The notes under the pieces are model-generated. The model made no database searches, was not told where the DNA came from, and saw nothing but the letters and a program-made list of their open reading frames with translations. From Blautia sp. (GTDB lineage: Bacteria; Bacillota; Clostridia; Lachnospirales; Lachnospiraceae), in NCBI GenBank assembly GCA_029257805.1, contig JARIAR010000031.1, positions 1 to 64,000 on the forward strand: 64,000 bases of DNA. The letters run 5' to 3'. A program made the translations under genes and the position numbers. Of the stretch, positions 1 through 8,326 are shown piece by piece (the first letter of the stretch is position 1; each line of letters opens with the position of its first letter).

Positions 1-96
1 ACAAGATTTCCTCACAATTACCTGATATGATAAATACATCTTAAAAGAACAGAGCTTTTAAGATAACTCTTTCCTTTCCCTAAATATGTAAATAAC

Positions 97-143
97 AAAA
101 CTACCTCGAATAGCAAGATCGCTAAAGCATGAGGTAGTTTTTG
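97..143. terminator. Hairpin terminator
   Basis: An 11-bp stem (AAAACTACCTC at 97-107 with GAGGTAGTTTT at 131-141) is followed by T residues, and a short inner TAGC/GCTA stem lies in the loop. It is A-rich on one side and T-rich on the other, so it could work in either direction. It presumably ends transcription from a gene left of the window. Confidence 0.7.
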
Positions 144-157
144 TTTGCAATAAACTG

Positions 158-213
158 AAATCCCCTAGGCATTCTGATGTTTTTAAATATCCCGGAATGC
201 TAGGGGATTTTTT
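158..213. terminator. Second hairpin terminator in tandem
   Basis: Arms AAATCCCCTAGGCATTC (158-174) and GAATGCTAGGGGATTT (195-210) pair with a one-base bulge and run into TTTTTT. With the hairpin just upstream it makes a double terminator that isolates the sugar operon to the right. Confidence 0.75.
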
Positions 214-317
214 GTTATTGTGACATTGTAAGATGAAAAGTTGCGTAAAGGGCAGTACCATTAACGTTTAGAAGAATTGTTAAAAAACGTAAAAAGGATT
301 AAAATATACAAAAATAA

Positions 318-382
318 AACAAAAAAACATTCGATTTATAAACAAAAAAGCATTCAAACTCAAAAAAACAAAAAAATATTCG
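318..382 (+). repeat. Three A-rich direct repeats upstream of the sugar operon
   Basis: Near-identical 16-mers start at 318, 341 and 367 (form AACAAAAAAACATTCG, with one or two changes). Spacing is 23 and 26 bp, close to two helical turns. The last copy ends about 10 bp before a candidate -35 box. The layout suggests stacked binding sites for a regulator, possibly the HTH protein encoded just downstream. A/T-tract bias alone could produce part of the similarity. Confidence 0.45.
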
Positions 383-391
383 TGATAATGA

Positions 392-420
392 TTGATAATT
401 AGGAGAAAATACTTCAAAAT
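392..420 (+). promoter_or_regulatory. Candidate promoter of the HTH/DhaK/ABC operon
   Basis: TTGATA (392-397) and CAAAAT (415-420) are separated by 17 bp. The predicted start site is near 427, followed by AGGAGG and an ATG at 452. The -10 is imperfect, which would fit an activated promoter. Confidence 0.4.
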
Positions 421-451
421 ACAGTGATAATGTGACAACAGGAGGTAGGGG

Positions 452-946
452 ATGACAGAGTTTGAAGAGATTACCTTGAAGAAAATTATAAAAGGAAAAA
501 TGGTAGATGAATTTTATGTGAATTTAAATGTGATGCTAGGTAGAAATTATATTGGGAATAATGAATTAAGTCGAAAGATAGGATGGGACTCGGCTGGTTA
601 TAATCAAAAGTTAAACAGGCAGAGTGATTTAAGATTATCGACATTGATTAATATGTTTGTAGCAATTTTAAATCTTTCCAACGAAAAAAATGATACGGGC
701 TTTTCTTTTTATGAAAGATATGAGGCAATGGATTTTGCAGGATTATTTACTCAGACAGAATTTCGCCTTGGAGAGTTGTTTCTGCATGTAAGTGCAGTTG
801 TTGAAGGGAAAGAAGAATTTCTGGATACGCCGGAGCATATTAAGACATATAAATCTTTGAAGATGTATGTACTTGGAAAAAGATGTTCGCCACAATTGTC
901 GGAAAATGAGAAAAAGGTATATATGAAATTTTATGAAATGGTTTAA
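452..946 (+). CDS. Small HTH DNA-binding protein, likely operon regulator
   Basis: This 164-residue protein has no family I can name with certainty. Residues about 36-70 read as a lambda-repressor-like helix-turn-helix (NNELSRKIGW, then a turn, then QKLNRQSDLRLSTLINMF). The remainder is a helical region without membrane segments or metal motifs. AGGAGGT lies 5-11 bases before the ATG. It is the first gene of the operon and ends 30 bases before the first DhaK gene, so a role as local transcription regulator is likely but inferred. The direct repeats at 318-382 are candidate binding sites. Confidence 0.6.
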   Translation: MTEFEEITLKKIIKGKMVDEFYVNLNVMLGRNYIGNNELSRKIGWDSAGYNQKLNRQSDLRLSTLINMFVAILNLSNEKNDTGFSFYERYEAMDFAGLFTQTEFRLGELFLHVSAVVEGKEEFLDTPEHIKTYKSLKMYVLGKRCSPQLSENEKKVYMKFYEMV

Positions 947-976
947 GTAAATAAATGGACATGAGAGGAATTGTTT

Positions 977-1975
977 ATGCAAAAAATAATGAATAATCCG
1001 CAAAATGCAGTAGAAGAATTATTGGAAGGTTATGTTAAGTGTAGTTCAAGTTGTGTTGAAAGAACAAAAAATCCAAGGGTTTTTGTTCAAAAAGAAAAAA
1101 ATAAAAAGCGCAAAGTGGGAGTTGTATCCGGCGGAGGTACAGGACATTTTCCGGCTTTTATTGGATATTTAAGACCAGGTATATTGGATGCTGTTGCAGT
1201 GGGAGAGATATTTAAAGCTCCTGATGCAGAAATTTTTCTGGATGCGTTTCGAGAGGCAGATATGGGAGAGGGTGTAGTATGCATACAGGGAAATTATAAA
1301 CTAGACAATAAAAATGTGCAGGATGCAGTTGAGTTGGCAAAAAAAGAAGGAATTCATGTAGAACGAGTTGTGGCTAATGATGATGTAGCTTCTATGAAGG
1401 ATGAAGATAGAAGCAGCAGCCGGGGGCTGGCAGGAGAAGTGCTTTTATGGAGAGTTGCTGGGGCTGCAGCAGATATGGGATACAGTCTGGATGATATTGT
1501 GTCTCTTTGTAAAACGGCTATGGACAATACAAAAAGTATAGGAGTAGGTATTTCAGCCTGTACAATACCGGAGGTTGGAGTTCCTAATTTTGATGTGGTT
1601 GAAGGAACGATGGAGTTTGGTATTGGACATCATGGAGATCCGGGTTTGGTTACTTATAAACTGAGAACAGCAGAAGAAATTGCGGAATTAATGCTACAGG
1701 AAATTATGAAAAACGGAGATTATGCTGTAGGTACAGAGGTTTTAATTCTTTTGTCAGGGCTGGGATCTACCACACAGATGGAATTATATATTTTGTTTAA
1801 TAACATACACGATATTCTGATAAAGAAGAATATAAAGATTTGTCGTTCTTATGTAGGCAATTATTTTACCTCTTTAGATATGGGGGGAGCATCTGTTACA
1901 TTGCTGAAGCTTAATGAAGAACTGAAAAAAATATTTATATGTTCGGAAAAAAGTGATTTATTGTGTCGATTTTGA
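977..1975 (+). CDS. dhaK: Dihydroxyacetone kinase DhaK-like subunit (copy 1)
   Basis: 332 residues, the normal length for a stand-alone DAK1 domain. DhaK subunits bind a small ketose as a hemiaminal on a histidine while the partner DhaL brings the phosphoryl donor. Here the nucleotide/substrate loop GGGTGHFPAF carries His57, Asp110 sits in GNYKLDNKN, and the covalent histidine is His219 in GIGHHGDPG. I chose the ATG at 977 over the TTG at 971: it has proper spacing from GAGAGGA, and the second DhaK in the operon starts with a matching MQ-I-NNP sequence. This copy is more diverged (Phe instead of Glu after GH; Leu-Asp instead of Gly-Asp) and is not next to DhaL. It may use a different substrate or act as a DhaQ-like ketose sensor for the neighbouring HTH protein. 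Confidence 0.8.
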   Translation: MQKIMNNPQNAVEELLEGYVKCSSSCVERTKNPRVFVQKEKNKKRKVGVVSGGGTGHFPAFIGYLRPGILDAVAVGEIFKAPDAEIFLDAFREADMGEGVVCIQGNYKLDNKNVQDAVELAKKEGIHVERVVANDDVASMKDEDRSSSRGLAGEVLLWRVAGAAADMGYSLDDIVSLCKTAMDNTKSIGVGISACTIPEVGVPNFDVVEGTMEFGIGHHGDPGLVTYKLRTAEEIAELMLQEIMKNGDYAVGTEVLILLSGLGSTTQMELYILFNNIHDILIKKNIKICRSYVGNYFTSLDMGGASVTLLKLNEELKKIFICSEKSDLLCRF

Positions 1976-1991
1976 AAAGGGAGAGATATAG

Positions 1992-2555
1992 ATGGAGTAT
2001 AAGGAACTGTATGAAAAGATGTTAATAGAATATAAACAGGTATTTGAACGAATAGATCAGCAAAATTTAAAAGATTTTATTGAGCAAATTAAGAAACATT
2101 CCAGGATTTTCTGCATTGGGGTAGGGAGAGAAGGATTAATGACAAGAGCTTTTGCTATGCGGCTTATGCACATGGGGAAAGAAGTTCATTGGATCTGGGA
2201 TGATACAACTCCTGGAATAGAAAAAGGAGATCTTTTGCTTGCTACAATGGGGGATGGACGAATTGGTCATATCCACTATGTGTGTGAACGGGCAAAAGAA
2301 AAAGGAGCTGTTGTGTGTGTTGTGACAGGATCTCCAAGTGGAAAAACTGCAAAAGATTTAGCTGATCAGGTGTTGTTTATACCGGCTAGTGTGTATAGAG
2401 GAACCGATCAGGTAGTTCCATCCTGCCAACCGATGGGAAATCTGTTTGAGCAGAGCCTTTTAATGATTTTTGATATGGCAATTATGATGATGGTGGAAGA
2501 AAATCCGGAATTGTCTTTTGAAAAAATGTCCGCAAGGCATAGAAATGTAGAGTAG
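1992..2555 (+). CDS. SIS-domain sugar-phosphate isomerase (6-phospho-3-hexuloisomerase family)
   Basis: This 187-residue cytosolic protein consists of one SIS domain. The start of the fold is FCIGVGREGLMTRAFAMRL, followed by CVVTGSPSGKTAKDLAD and MGNLFEQSLLMIFD, and it ends in SARHRNVE, the C-terminal pattern of PHI/HxlB-type isomerases. Those enzymes shift a keto group between C3 and C2 of a phosphorylated ketose. Next to ketose kinases and an RpiB homologue it probably moves the carbonyl of a phosphorylated short ketose rather than working in formaldehyde fixation, because no hexulose-phosphate synthase is nearby. GGGAGAG precedes the ATG by seven bases, and the gene lies 16 bases after dhaK copy 1. 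Confidence 0.75.
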   Translation: MEYKELYEKMLIEYKQVFERIDQQNLKDFIEQIKKHSRIFCIGVGREGLMTRAFAMRLMHMGKEVHWIWDDTTPGIEKGDLLLATMGDGRIGHIHYVCERAKEKGAVVCVVTGSPSGKTAKDLADQVLFIPASVYRGTDQVVPSCQPMGNLFEQSLLMIFDMAIMMMVEENPELSFEKMSARHRNVE

Positions 2556-2637
2556 GGATATGAAAGAATATGGGAATATAGACACGTGGGAAGTGTTTTA
2601 TATAGCAAAAAAATAATATTAATAGGAGGTTTTGAGT

Positions 2638-3630
2638 ATGAAAAAAATGTTAGCTTTATCAATGATCGCGGCAATGTGTTTAACGTCTGCTGTTCCTGTA
2701 GCAGCAAAAGAGGAAAAATACACCATTGCATTGTGTGCAAAAACAGAAGGTATTGCATGGTTTGGTGATATGCGTACTGGTGTAGATGAATTTAATGAAG
2801 ACCATGATGATGTTTATGCATATGAGATCAATCCAGAAGGAAGCGATGCGGCCAAACAAAATGCAATGTTAGAAGATTTGATTGCACAGGGAGTAGATGC
2901 AATTTGTTGCGTGCCAGTTGATGCACAGGCAGTAGCAGAAACATTGCAAAAGGCCAGAGATAAAGGGATTGTAGTTGTAACTCATGAGGCATCTGATATT
3001 TTAAATAATGTAGATTATGATTTAGAGGCTTTTGATAATGATTACTTTGGAACACTCTATGGGAAATATCTGGCAGAGGCTATGGATGGAAAAGGACAGT
3101 ATTATGCAGCAGTTGGTGGTCTTGGAATGACAACACATATGCAGTGGTTTGATTCTTGTGTAAAATATTTGGAAGAAAATTATCCAGATATGGAACTGGT
3201 GAATCCGGATGGAATACCAGGTGAAGATGATAATGATGAATCTACAGCGTATAATCTGGCAGTAGAAGCTATTGCGGCATATCCAGACTTAAAAGGGTTT
3301 ATTGACTGTGCGGCATCTTCTAATGGAATGGCATTAGCGTTAGAAGAACTGGGGCGTACAGATATCAAGCTTGTAGGTTTAGCTACACCGTCTCAGGGCG
3401 GAGAATATATCAAAAATGGGACACAGCATGTGGGGCTTTGCTGGAGACCGGCGGATGCTGGATACACAGCATGTGAAATTGCATATAAAATTCTTACCGG
3501 AGAGGGGATTTCCAAAGAATCTACATTTACCAAAGAAGGATATGAAAAAATAACTTTAGATGGCAATTTGATTTGTGGTAATGCGCCGTTAGTGTTTACT
3601 GCTGATAATGTGGATGATTATCCATTTTAA
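2638..3630 (+). CDS. Sugar ABC transporter substrate-binding protein (CUT2, Peripla_BP_4)
   Basis: The 330-residue precursor starts with a Sec signal peptide (MKKMLALSMIAAMCLTSA, cleavage likely after VPVAA). There is no convincing lipobox because Met precedes the only early Cys. The mature part is a type I periplasmic binding fold of the ribose/AI-2/erythritol class (IALCAKTEGIAWFGDMRTGV near the start, VDAICCVPVD in the first lobe). In a Gram-positive a non-lipidated binding protein would need another means of retention, so a non-canonical lipobox is possible. ATG 2638 sits eight bases after AGGAGG; an in-frame TTG at 2632 is too close. The ATPase and both permeases follow, after a stem-loop. 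Confidence 0.85.
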   Translation: MKKMLALSMIAAMCLTSAVPVAAKEEKYTIALCAKTEGIAWFGDMRTGVDEFNEDHDDVYAYEINPEGSDAAKQNAMLEDLIAQGVDAICCVPVDAQAVAETLQKARDKGIVVVTHEASDILNNVDYDLEAFDNDYFGTLYGKYLAEAMDGKGQYYAAVGGLGMTTHMQWFDSCVKYLEENYPDMELVNPDGIPGEDDNDESTAYNLAVEAIAAYPDLKGFIDCAASSNGMALALEELGRTDIKLVGLATPSQGGEYIKNGTQHVGLCWRPADAGYTACEIAYKILTGEGISKESTFTKEGYEKITLDGNLICGNAPLVFTADNVDDYPF

Positions 3631-3670
3631 GTAGAGTCGGAAATAGCGGATACATATTAATGGATAGTGG

Positions 3671-3700
3671 TGCGGGCGTATTATCGCCCGCATAGTTTTT
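3671..3700 (+). terminator. Intra-operon attenuating stem-loop after the binding-protein gene
   Basis: TGCGGGCG (3671-3678) pairs perfectly with CGCCCGCA (3685-3692), followed by TAGTTTTT. Its position between the binding-protein gene and the ATPase gene suggests partial termination or 3' stabilisation, giving more binding protein than transporter. Confidence 0.65.
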
Positions 3701-3725
3701 ACAACAAGGCTATGGGAGGTAAGTT

Positions 3726-5243
3726 ATGGGAAGTGTAAAAAATATTGTATCAGCAGAACATATATGCAAAAGTTATGTGGGGGTACAGGCTCTTGACGAT
3801 GTCAGTATAAGCATAAAAGAGGGTGAAATTAAATGTCTGGCAGGTGAAAACGGTTGTGGAAAATCGACTTTTGTTAAAATTATAGCAGGAGTCGAAAGTT
3901 GTACATCCGGTACAATTTATATTAATGGGAAAGAATGTACAAGGCATACAGCGAAAGATGCAATAGATGAAGGGATACAGGTTATATTTCAGGATTTATC
4001 TTTGTTTGATTCGATGTCTGTAGCAGATAATATAGCAATGAACAAATTAATAAAAGAAGGAAAGCCTCTTACAAATAAAAAAGAAATAAATAAAATTGCA
4101 CAGCAGACATTGGATTTAATAGGGGTAGATATTCCTCTGGATGCACAGATACAGGAATTATCCATAGCAAATCGTCAGCTTATTGCTATTTGCAGAGCAC
4201 TTGCATTAGATGCAAAGCTATTATTTATGGATGAACCTACAACCGCGTTGACCAAAAATGAAGTTGATCGTCTTTTAGACATTGTATTGGGATTAAAGAA
4301 GAAAAATATTGCGGTTGTATTTATTAGTCATAAATTAGATGAAGTCATGCGTATTGCAGACAGTATTACAGTTATTCGTGACGGGCATAAAATAGGAGAT
4401 TTTGAAGCTGGGGACATAGATTCTAAAAGGCTTGTTTATTATATGACGGGACGTCAGATAGATTATCAGCAGTATGAGAGAAGAGAAAAAGAAGAAACAA
4501 AACTACTGGAAGTAAAACATCTAACAAGAAAAGGAAATTATGAAGATGTGAATTTTAATGTGCGGCCGGGAGATATTTTAGGAATAACGGGATTGCTGGG
4601 AGCGGGGCGTACGGAACTTTCTCTTTCTATTTTTGGTTTAAATAAACCAGATAGTGGAGAGATTTATGTGAATGGTAAAAAAGCAGTGATTAACAGTCCG
4701 TCTGATGCTATTGACTTGGGAATTGGTTTAGTGCCAGAAGAGAGAGCTGTTCAGGGATTGTTTTTGAAAAAAAGTGTAGATGAAAATGTAGCAGCAGCGA
4801 TTTTAAAAAGGCTAAAAGGATTTATGGGAAATATTAATTCTGATGCTTCAAAAAAACTGGCAAAAGAGGCAATCGAACAGTTTAGGATTAAAGTGTATAA
4901 CGAGGAAACGGTGATCAATACACTATCAGGCGGTAATCAGCAGAAAGCACTTATTGCTCGTTGGGCGGCATCAGATCCTAAAATTTTTATCTTAGATACA
5001 CCGACTGTAGGAATTGATATTGGGTCGAAAGCAGAAATTTATGAATACATACAGAAGTTTGCAGAAATGGGAATGGGAATTATTATTATTTCAGATGAAG
5101 TAGAGGAAATTGTAAGTAACTGTAATCGAGTGCTTGTTATGTTTGGTGGGAAAATCGTTAAGGAGTACACAGAAGAGGAAATGAAGAAGCCGGATATAAA
5201 GGACAAAATTAGTGCGCTGGTCGAGTCCGGAAAGTACAGTTAA
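3726..5243 (+). CDS. CUT2-type sugar ABC transporter ATP-binding protein (two NBDs)
   Basis: 505 residues with two fused nucleotide-binding domains, as in RbsA/XylG/AraG. The first domain has a full Walker A (GENGCGKST), Walker B (LLFMDEPTTAL) and an H-loop (FISHK). The second has the degenerate P-loop usual for this family (GLLGAGRTE) but keeps the LSGGNQQK signature and ILDTPTVGID. It drives uptake of the sugar captured by the upstream binding protein through the two permeases downstream. GGGAGG precedes the start. Confidence 0.92.
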   Translation: MGSVKNIVSAEHICKSYVGVQALDDVSISIKEGEIKCLAGENGCGKSTFVKIIAGVESCTSGTIYINGKECTRHTAKDAIDEGIQVIFQDLSLFDSMSVADNIAMNKLIKEGKPLTNKKEINKIAQQTLDLIGVDIPLDAQIQELSIANRQLIAICRALALDAKLLFMDEPTTALTKNEVDRLLDIVLGLKKKNIAVVFISHKLDEVMRIADSITVIRDGHKIGDFEAGDIDSKRLVYYMTGRQIDYQQYERREKEETKLLEVKHLTRKGNYEDVNFNVRPGDILGITGLLGAGRTELSLSIFGLNKPDSGEIYVNGKKAVINSPSDAIDLGIGLVPEERAVQGLFLKKSVDENVAAAILKRLKGFMGNINSDASKKLAKEAIEQFRIKVYNEETVINTLSGGNQQKALIARWAASDPKIFILDTPTVGIDIGSKAEIYEYIQKFAEMGMGIIIISDEVEEIVSNCNRVLVMFGGKIVKEYTEEEMKKPDIKDKISALVESGKYS

Positions 5244-5256
5244 TGGAGGTGCGGGG

Positions 5257-6264
5257 ATGAAGTTTTTGAAAAAAATTGATAAGACACAGCGTTTTTTAAT
5301 TGCGATCATTGTTGTTTACTGTATTGTTGTTACATTTCGCAATCCTGCTTTTTTGAGCTTACCTACATTGTTTAATCTAGTGCGTTCATCAGCAGGGACA
5401 ACTATTTTAGCTATGGGAGTTCTTGTGGTGATGATCTCAGGTGGAATTGATGTATCCTTCCCTGCAATTGCAATCTTTGGAGGATATACATCTTTAAGAA
5501 TATGTATGGCTTTTAAAATTGAAAGTTTATTTGTTGCATTTGTTATTTCTATTGTTATAGGGATTGCGTTAGGTGTGATAAATGCGGTTCTGATCAATAT
5601 TTTAAAATTGGAACCATTTATTATTACGTTGTCTACAGCAAGTGTGTTTTTTGGTTTAATGACAATTTTAGTTGGTACTCAGAATGTAGGAGCAAGTTCT
5701 TTGCCAAGTCAGTTTCGGGCATTGAGTGCAGCAAAGATTTTTACAACTACAAATAAACATGGAGGAACAATTGGGTTATCTGTTTTTGTTATTCCAGTCA
5801 TTATTTGCATAGTGCTTACCTGGTTTATTCTACATAGAACACTGATAGGAAAAGGGATTTTTGCCATGGGATGTAGCAATGAAGCTGCTCGACGTTCAGG
5901 GTTTAATGTAAATTTACTTAGAATATTTATTTTTGGATATGCTGGCTTCCTGGGAGGCATTATGGGAGTTATTTATATAGCAGGAACGAATTCTGTAAAT
6001 CCGGTGTCGTTAGTAGGAACAGAAATGTCAGTGATTGCCTGCGTGGTAATTGGCGGAGCGTCTCCAAATGGAGGATATGGAAAAATTTTTGGAACTCTTT
6101 TAGGTGTTATTTTATATTATTTATTTAATCAGACTTTAATCTATCTTGGATTGTCTTCTTCCTGGCAGGATTTCTTCATGGGAATTGTTCTTTTGTTCAG
6201 TATTATTACTACATCTTATCAGCGGAGAGTAAGGAACCGAAAGAATTTTATTTATACCGAATAA
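5257..6264 (+). CDS. CUT2 sugar ABC transporter permease (first)
   Basis: 335 residues, almost entirely hydrophobic with roughly ten membrane helices, and the BPD_transp_2 pattern (GGIDVSFPAIAIFGGY near residue 60; GGASPNGGYGKIFGTLLGV near the C-terminus). The start at ATG 5257 is set by GGAGGT six bases upstream, thirteen bases after the ATPase stop; an upstream in-frame GTG would overlap the ATPase gene. It presumably forms a heterodimer with the next gene product. Confidence 0.88.
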   Translation: MKFLKKIDKTQRFLIAIIVVYCIVVTFRNPAFLSLPTLFNLVRSSAGTTILAMGVLVVMISGGIDVSFPAIAIFGGYTSLRICMAFKIESLFVAFVISIVIGIALGVINAVLINILKLEPFIITLSTASVFFGLMTILVGTQNVGASSLPSQFRALSAAKIFTTTNKHGGTIGLSVFVIPVIICIVLTWFILHRTLIGKGIFAMGCSNEAARRSGFNVNLLRIFIFGYAGFLGGIMGVIYIAGTNSVNPVSLVGTEMSVIACVVIGGASPNGGYGKIFGTLLGVILYYLFNQTLIYLGLSSSWQDFFMGIVLLFSIITTSYQRRVRNRKNFIYTE

Positions 6265-6282
6265 TACATGGAGGTAATTGAT

Positions 6283-7302
6283 ATGAAAAAAGTAAAAGAA
6301 TATTTGAACAGAGACATATCTATGGCAATTCTTTTTTCATTTTTCTTAATAATTTGCATTATTATGCTATGTAGCTTTGGAACCGGAATGTTTAATAGAA
6401 ATACTCTGTCCAGTATGGCATTTCAGCTTTCAGAAGTGGCAGTTTTGGCATTTGGAATGGCATTGTGTATGTTGTTAGGAGGTATTGATTTATCAATTGT
6501 AGCGATAGCTAATCTGTCCAGTCTTGTAGCTGCAATGATATTAACCGGGAAATGGTTTGATATTGAAAAGGCTGGTGTGGGAATAACGATTGTAGTGGCG
6601 GTCGTTGTAGCTTTGACCATTGGTCTGGTATGCGGGATTGTGAATGGTATTATTATTTCAAAATTTTCGGTTTCTCCAATTGTGGCCACTTTATCTACAA
6701 TGACTCTTTATTCCGGGCTTGGAATGGGGATAACAGGAGGAAAAAGTATTGGTGGATATCCGGCTAAATTTTTAATATTTGGGACAGGATCAGTTGGTCC
6801 GGTACCAATTGTTTTTCTTGTAACATGTATTGTATTTTGCATTTTGATCATGGCGTTAGATAGGACAAAATTAGGAAGAGAAATCCATTATATTGGGGAA
6901 AATCATACAGCGGCCCGCTTTGCGGGAATTGATAATGAATCAGTCATTATTAAAACTTATGCAATTTCCGGTTTAATGGCAGGAATCGCCTCTTTAATGA
7001 TCATGGCAAGATCTAATTCTGCTAGAAGTGGATATGGAGATACCTATCAGCTGCAGGTTATTATGATTGCCGTTCTTGGAGGGATTAGTCCGTCAGGTGG
7101 GAAAGGGCGATTATACGGAGTGTTTATTGCAACATTTTGTTTACAGATTATGCAGACGGCATTTACTTTATGGCAATTTTCTCCGTATTCTAAAAAGCTG
7201 ATCTGGGGTATGATGCTTCTGGCTATTATGTTGATTAATATGATTCAGGACAGGGTAAGTAAGAGGGCGAGAATTCGGAATATGAGTGCTAATAAAAAAT
7301 AA
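6283..7302 (+). CDS. CUT2 sugar ABC transporter permease (second)
   Basis: 339 residues, polytopic, same family as the preceding permease. It shows the LGGIDLSIVAIANLSSL motif and the C-terminal cytoplasmic loop GGISPSGGKGRLYGVF. I chose ATG 6283 because GGAGGT lies eight bases upstream; the ATG at 6268 overlaps that ribosome binding site. It is encoded eighteen bases after the first permease stop, so translation is likely coupled. Confidence 0.88.
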   Translation: MKKVKEYLNRDISMAILFSFFLIICIIMLCSFGTGMFNRNTLSSMAFQLSEVAVLAFGMALCMLLGGIDLSIVAIANLSSLVAAMILTGKWFDIEKAGVGITIVVAVVVALTIGLVCGIVNGIIISKFSVSPIVATLSTMTLYSGLGMGITGGKSIGGYPAKFLIFGTGSVGPVPIVFLVTCIVFCILIMALDRTKLGREIHYIGENHTAARFAGIDNESVIIKTYAISGLMAGIASLMIMARSNSARSGYGDTYQLQVIMIAVLGGISPSGGKGRLYGVFIATFCLQIMQTAFTLWQFSPYSKKLIWGMMLLAIMLINMIQDRVSKRARIRNMSANKK

Positions 7303-7319
7303 GAAAGGAGATAAAAGAC

Positions 7320-8315
7320 ATGCAGAGAATTTTAAATAATCCGGATAATATTGTGGAGGAAATGTTAGAAGGTTTTTTGAGAAATCACAGCGATCTGGTA
7401 TGCGCAACGGACAATCCGCGGGCGATTAAATCTGTATATTCTACAGAAGGAAGAGTAGGAGTAGTGACAGGGGGCGGTTCTGGTCATGAACCTGCATTTA
7501 TCGGATTTTGTGGACAAAATATGTGTGATGCAGTAGCAGTTGGGGAAATATGTTCTTCTCCAACAGCAAAAGCTTTTTTGGATGCATTCAAAGCTGTGGA
7601 TAGTGGAAATGGTGTAGCCTGCCTGTATGGAAATTATTCCGGTGATAATATGAATGTAAAAATGGCCGTGAGAATGGCCAAAAAAGAAGGGCTTACGGTT
7701 AAAACAGTTGTAGCAAACGATGATGTGGCCAGTGCTCCTAAAGAAGAAAAAGAAAAACGACGTGGAATAGCAGGGGAAGTTATTATGTACAAGTGTGGAG
7801 GCGCTATGGCCGCTACAGGAGCAAAGCTTGATGAAGTTATCCGAGTGGCTCAGAAAGCAGTTGATAATACAAGAAGTGTGGGAATTGGCCTTACACCTTG
7901 TACTTTGCCGGCTGTAGGGCATCCTAATTTTGAAATTGAAGATGGAACAATGGAAGTGGGAGTAGGTCCTCATGGAGAACCAGGGATGAGTGTGTGCCCG
8001 TTAGAGACAGCGGAAGGGATGGCAGAACAAATGTTGAATATTCTTTTGCCGGATTATCCGTTTGTGGAGGGGGATGAGGTTTGTGTTCTGGTCAATGGAA
8101 TGGGGGCAACTCCATTAAATGAGTTATATGTTTTATTTAATGAGGTGGCAAAAATTTTAGCTGAAAAGAAAATTGTAATTTATAAGTCATATGTGGGAAA
8201 TTATCTTACATCAATGGATATGATGGGGGCATCGGTAACTTTAACAAAGCTAGATGAAGAATTGAAAAAAATGATTGATATGCCGGCTTATGGAGTGGGG
8301 CTTCAACAGAGATAG
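7320..8315 (+). CDS. dhaK: Dihydroxyacetone kinase DhaK-like subunit (copy 2)
   Basis: 331 residues, a complete DAK1 domain. The three residues known to matter in E. coli DhaK fall at the same numbers here: His56 in GGGSGHEPAF, Asp109 in GNYSGDNMN and the covalent substrate histidine His218 in GVGPHGEPG. It is directly followed by dhaL, so this is the more likely catalytic kinase subunit of the operon. No DhaM phosphotransfer protein is in the window, so the phosphoryl donor may be ATP bound by DhaL, or a DhaM encoded elsewhere. The substrate is a short ketose (dihydroxyacetone or erythrulose class); which one cannot be read from the sequence. Confidence 0.88.
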   Translation: MQRILNNPDNIVEEMLEGFLRNHSDLVCATDNPRAIKSVYSTEGRVGVVTGGGSGHEPAFIGFCGQNMCDAVAVGEICSSPTAKAFLDAFKAVDSGNGVACLYGNYSGDNMNVKMAVRMAKKEGLTVKTVVANDDVASAPKEEKEKRRGIAGEVIMYKCGGAMAATGAKLDEVIRVAQKAVDNTRSVGIGLTPCTLPAVGHPNFEIEDGTMEVGVGPHGEPGMSVCPLETAEGMAEQMLNILLPDYPFVEGDEVCVLVNGMGATPLNELYVLFNEVAKILAEKKIVIYKSYVGNYLTSMDMMGASVTLTKLDEELKKMIDMPAYGVGLQQR

Positions 8316-8326
8316 GAGAGGATTAC

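Noticed and set aside
318-382. CRISPR array from the three direct repeats
   Set aside because: Only three A-rich 16-mers with 7- to 10-base gaps, no palindrome and no cas genes; far too short for repeat-spacer units.
2638-3630. AI-2 (LsrB) uptake as the role of the CUT2 importer
   Set aside because: The binding protein shares the broad family, but there is no LsrK, LsrF or LsrG; ketose kinases and isomerases fit a sugar pathway better.
7365-7973. Minus-strand open frame opposite dhaK copy 2
   Set aside because: Antisense shadow of a well-conserved kinase gene; no domain, no ribosome binding site.
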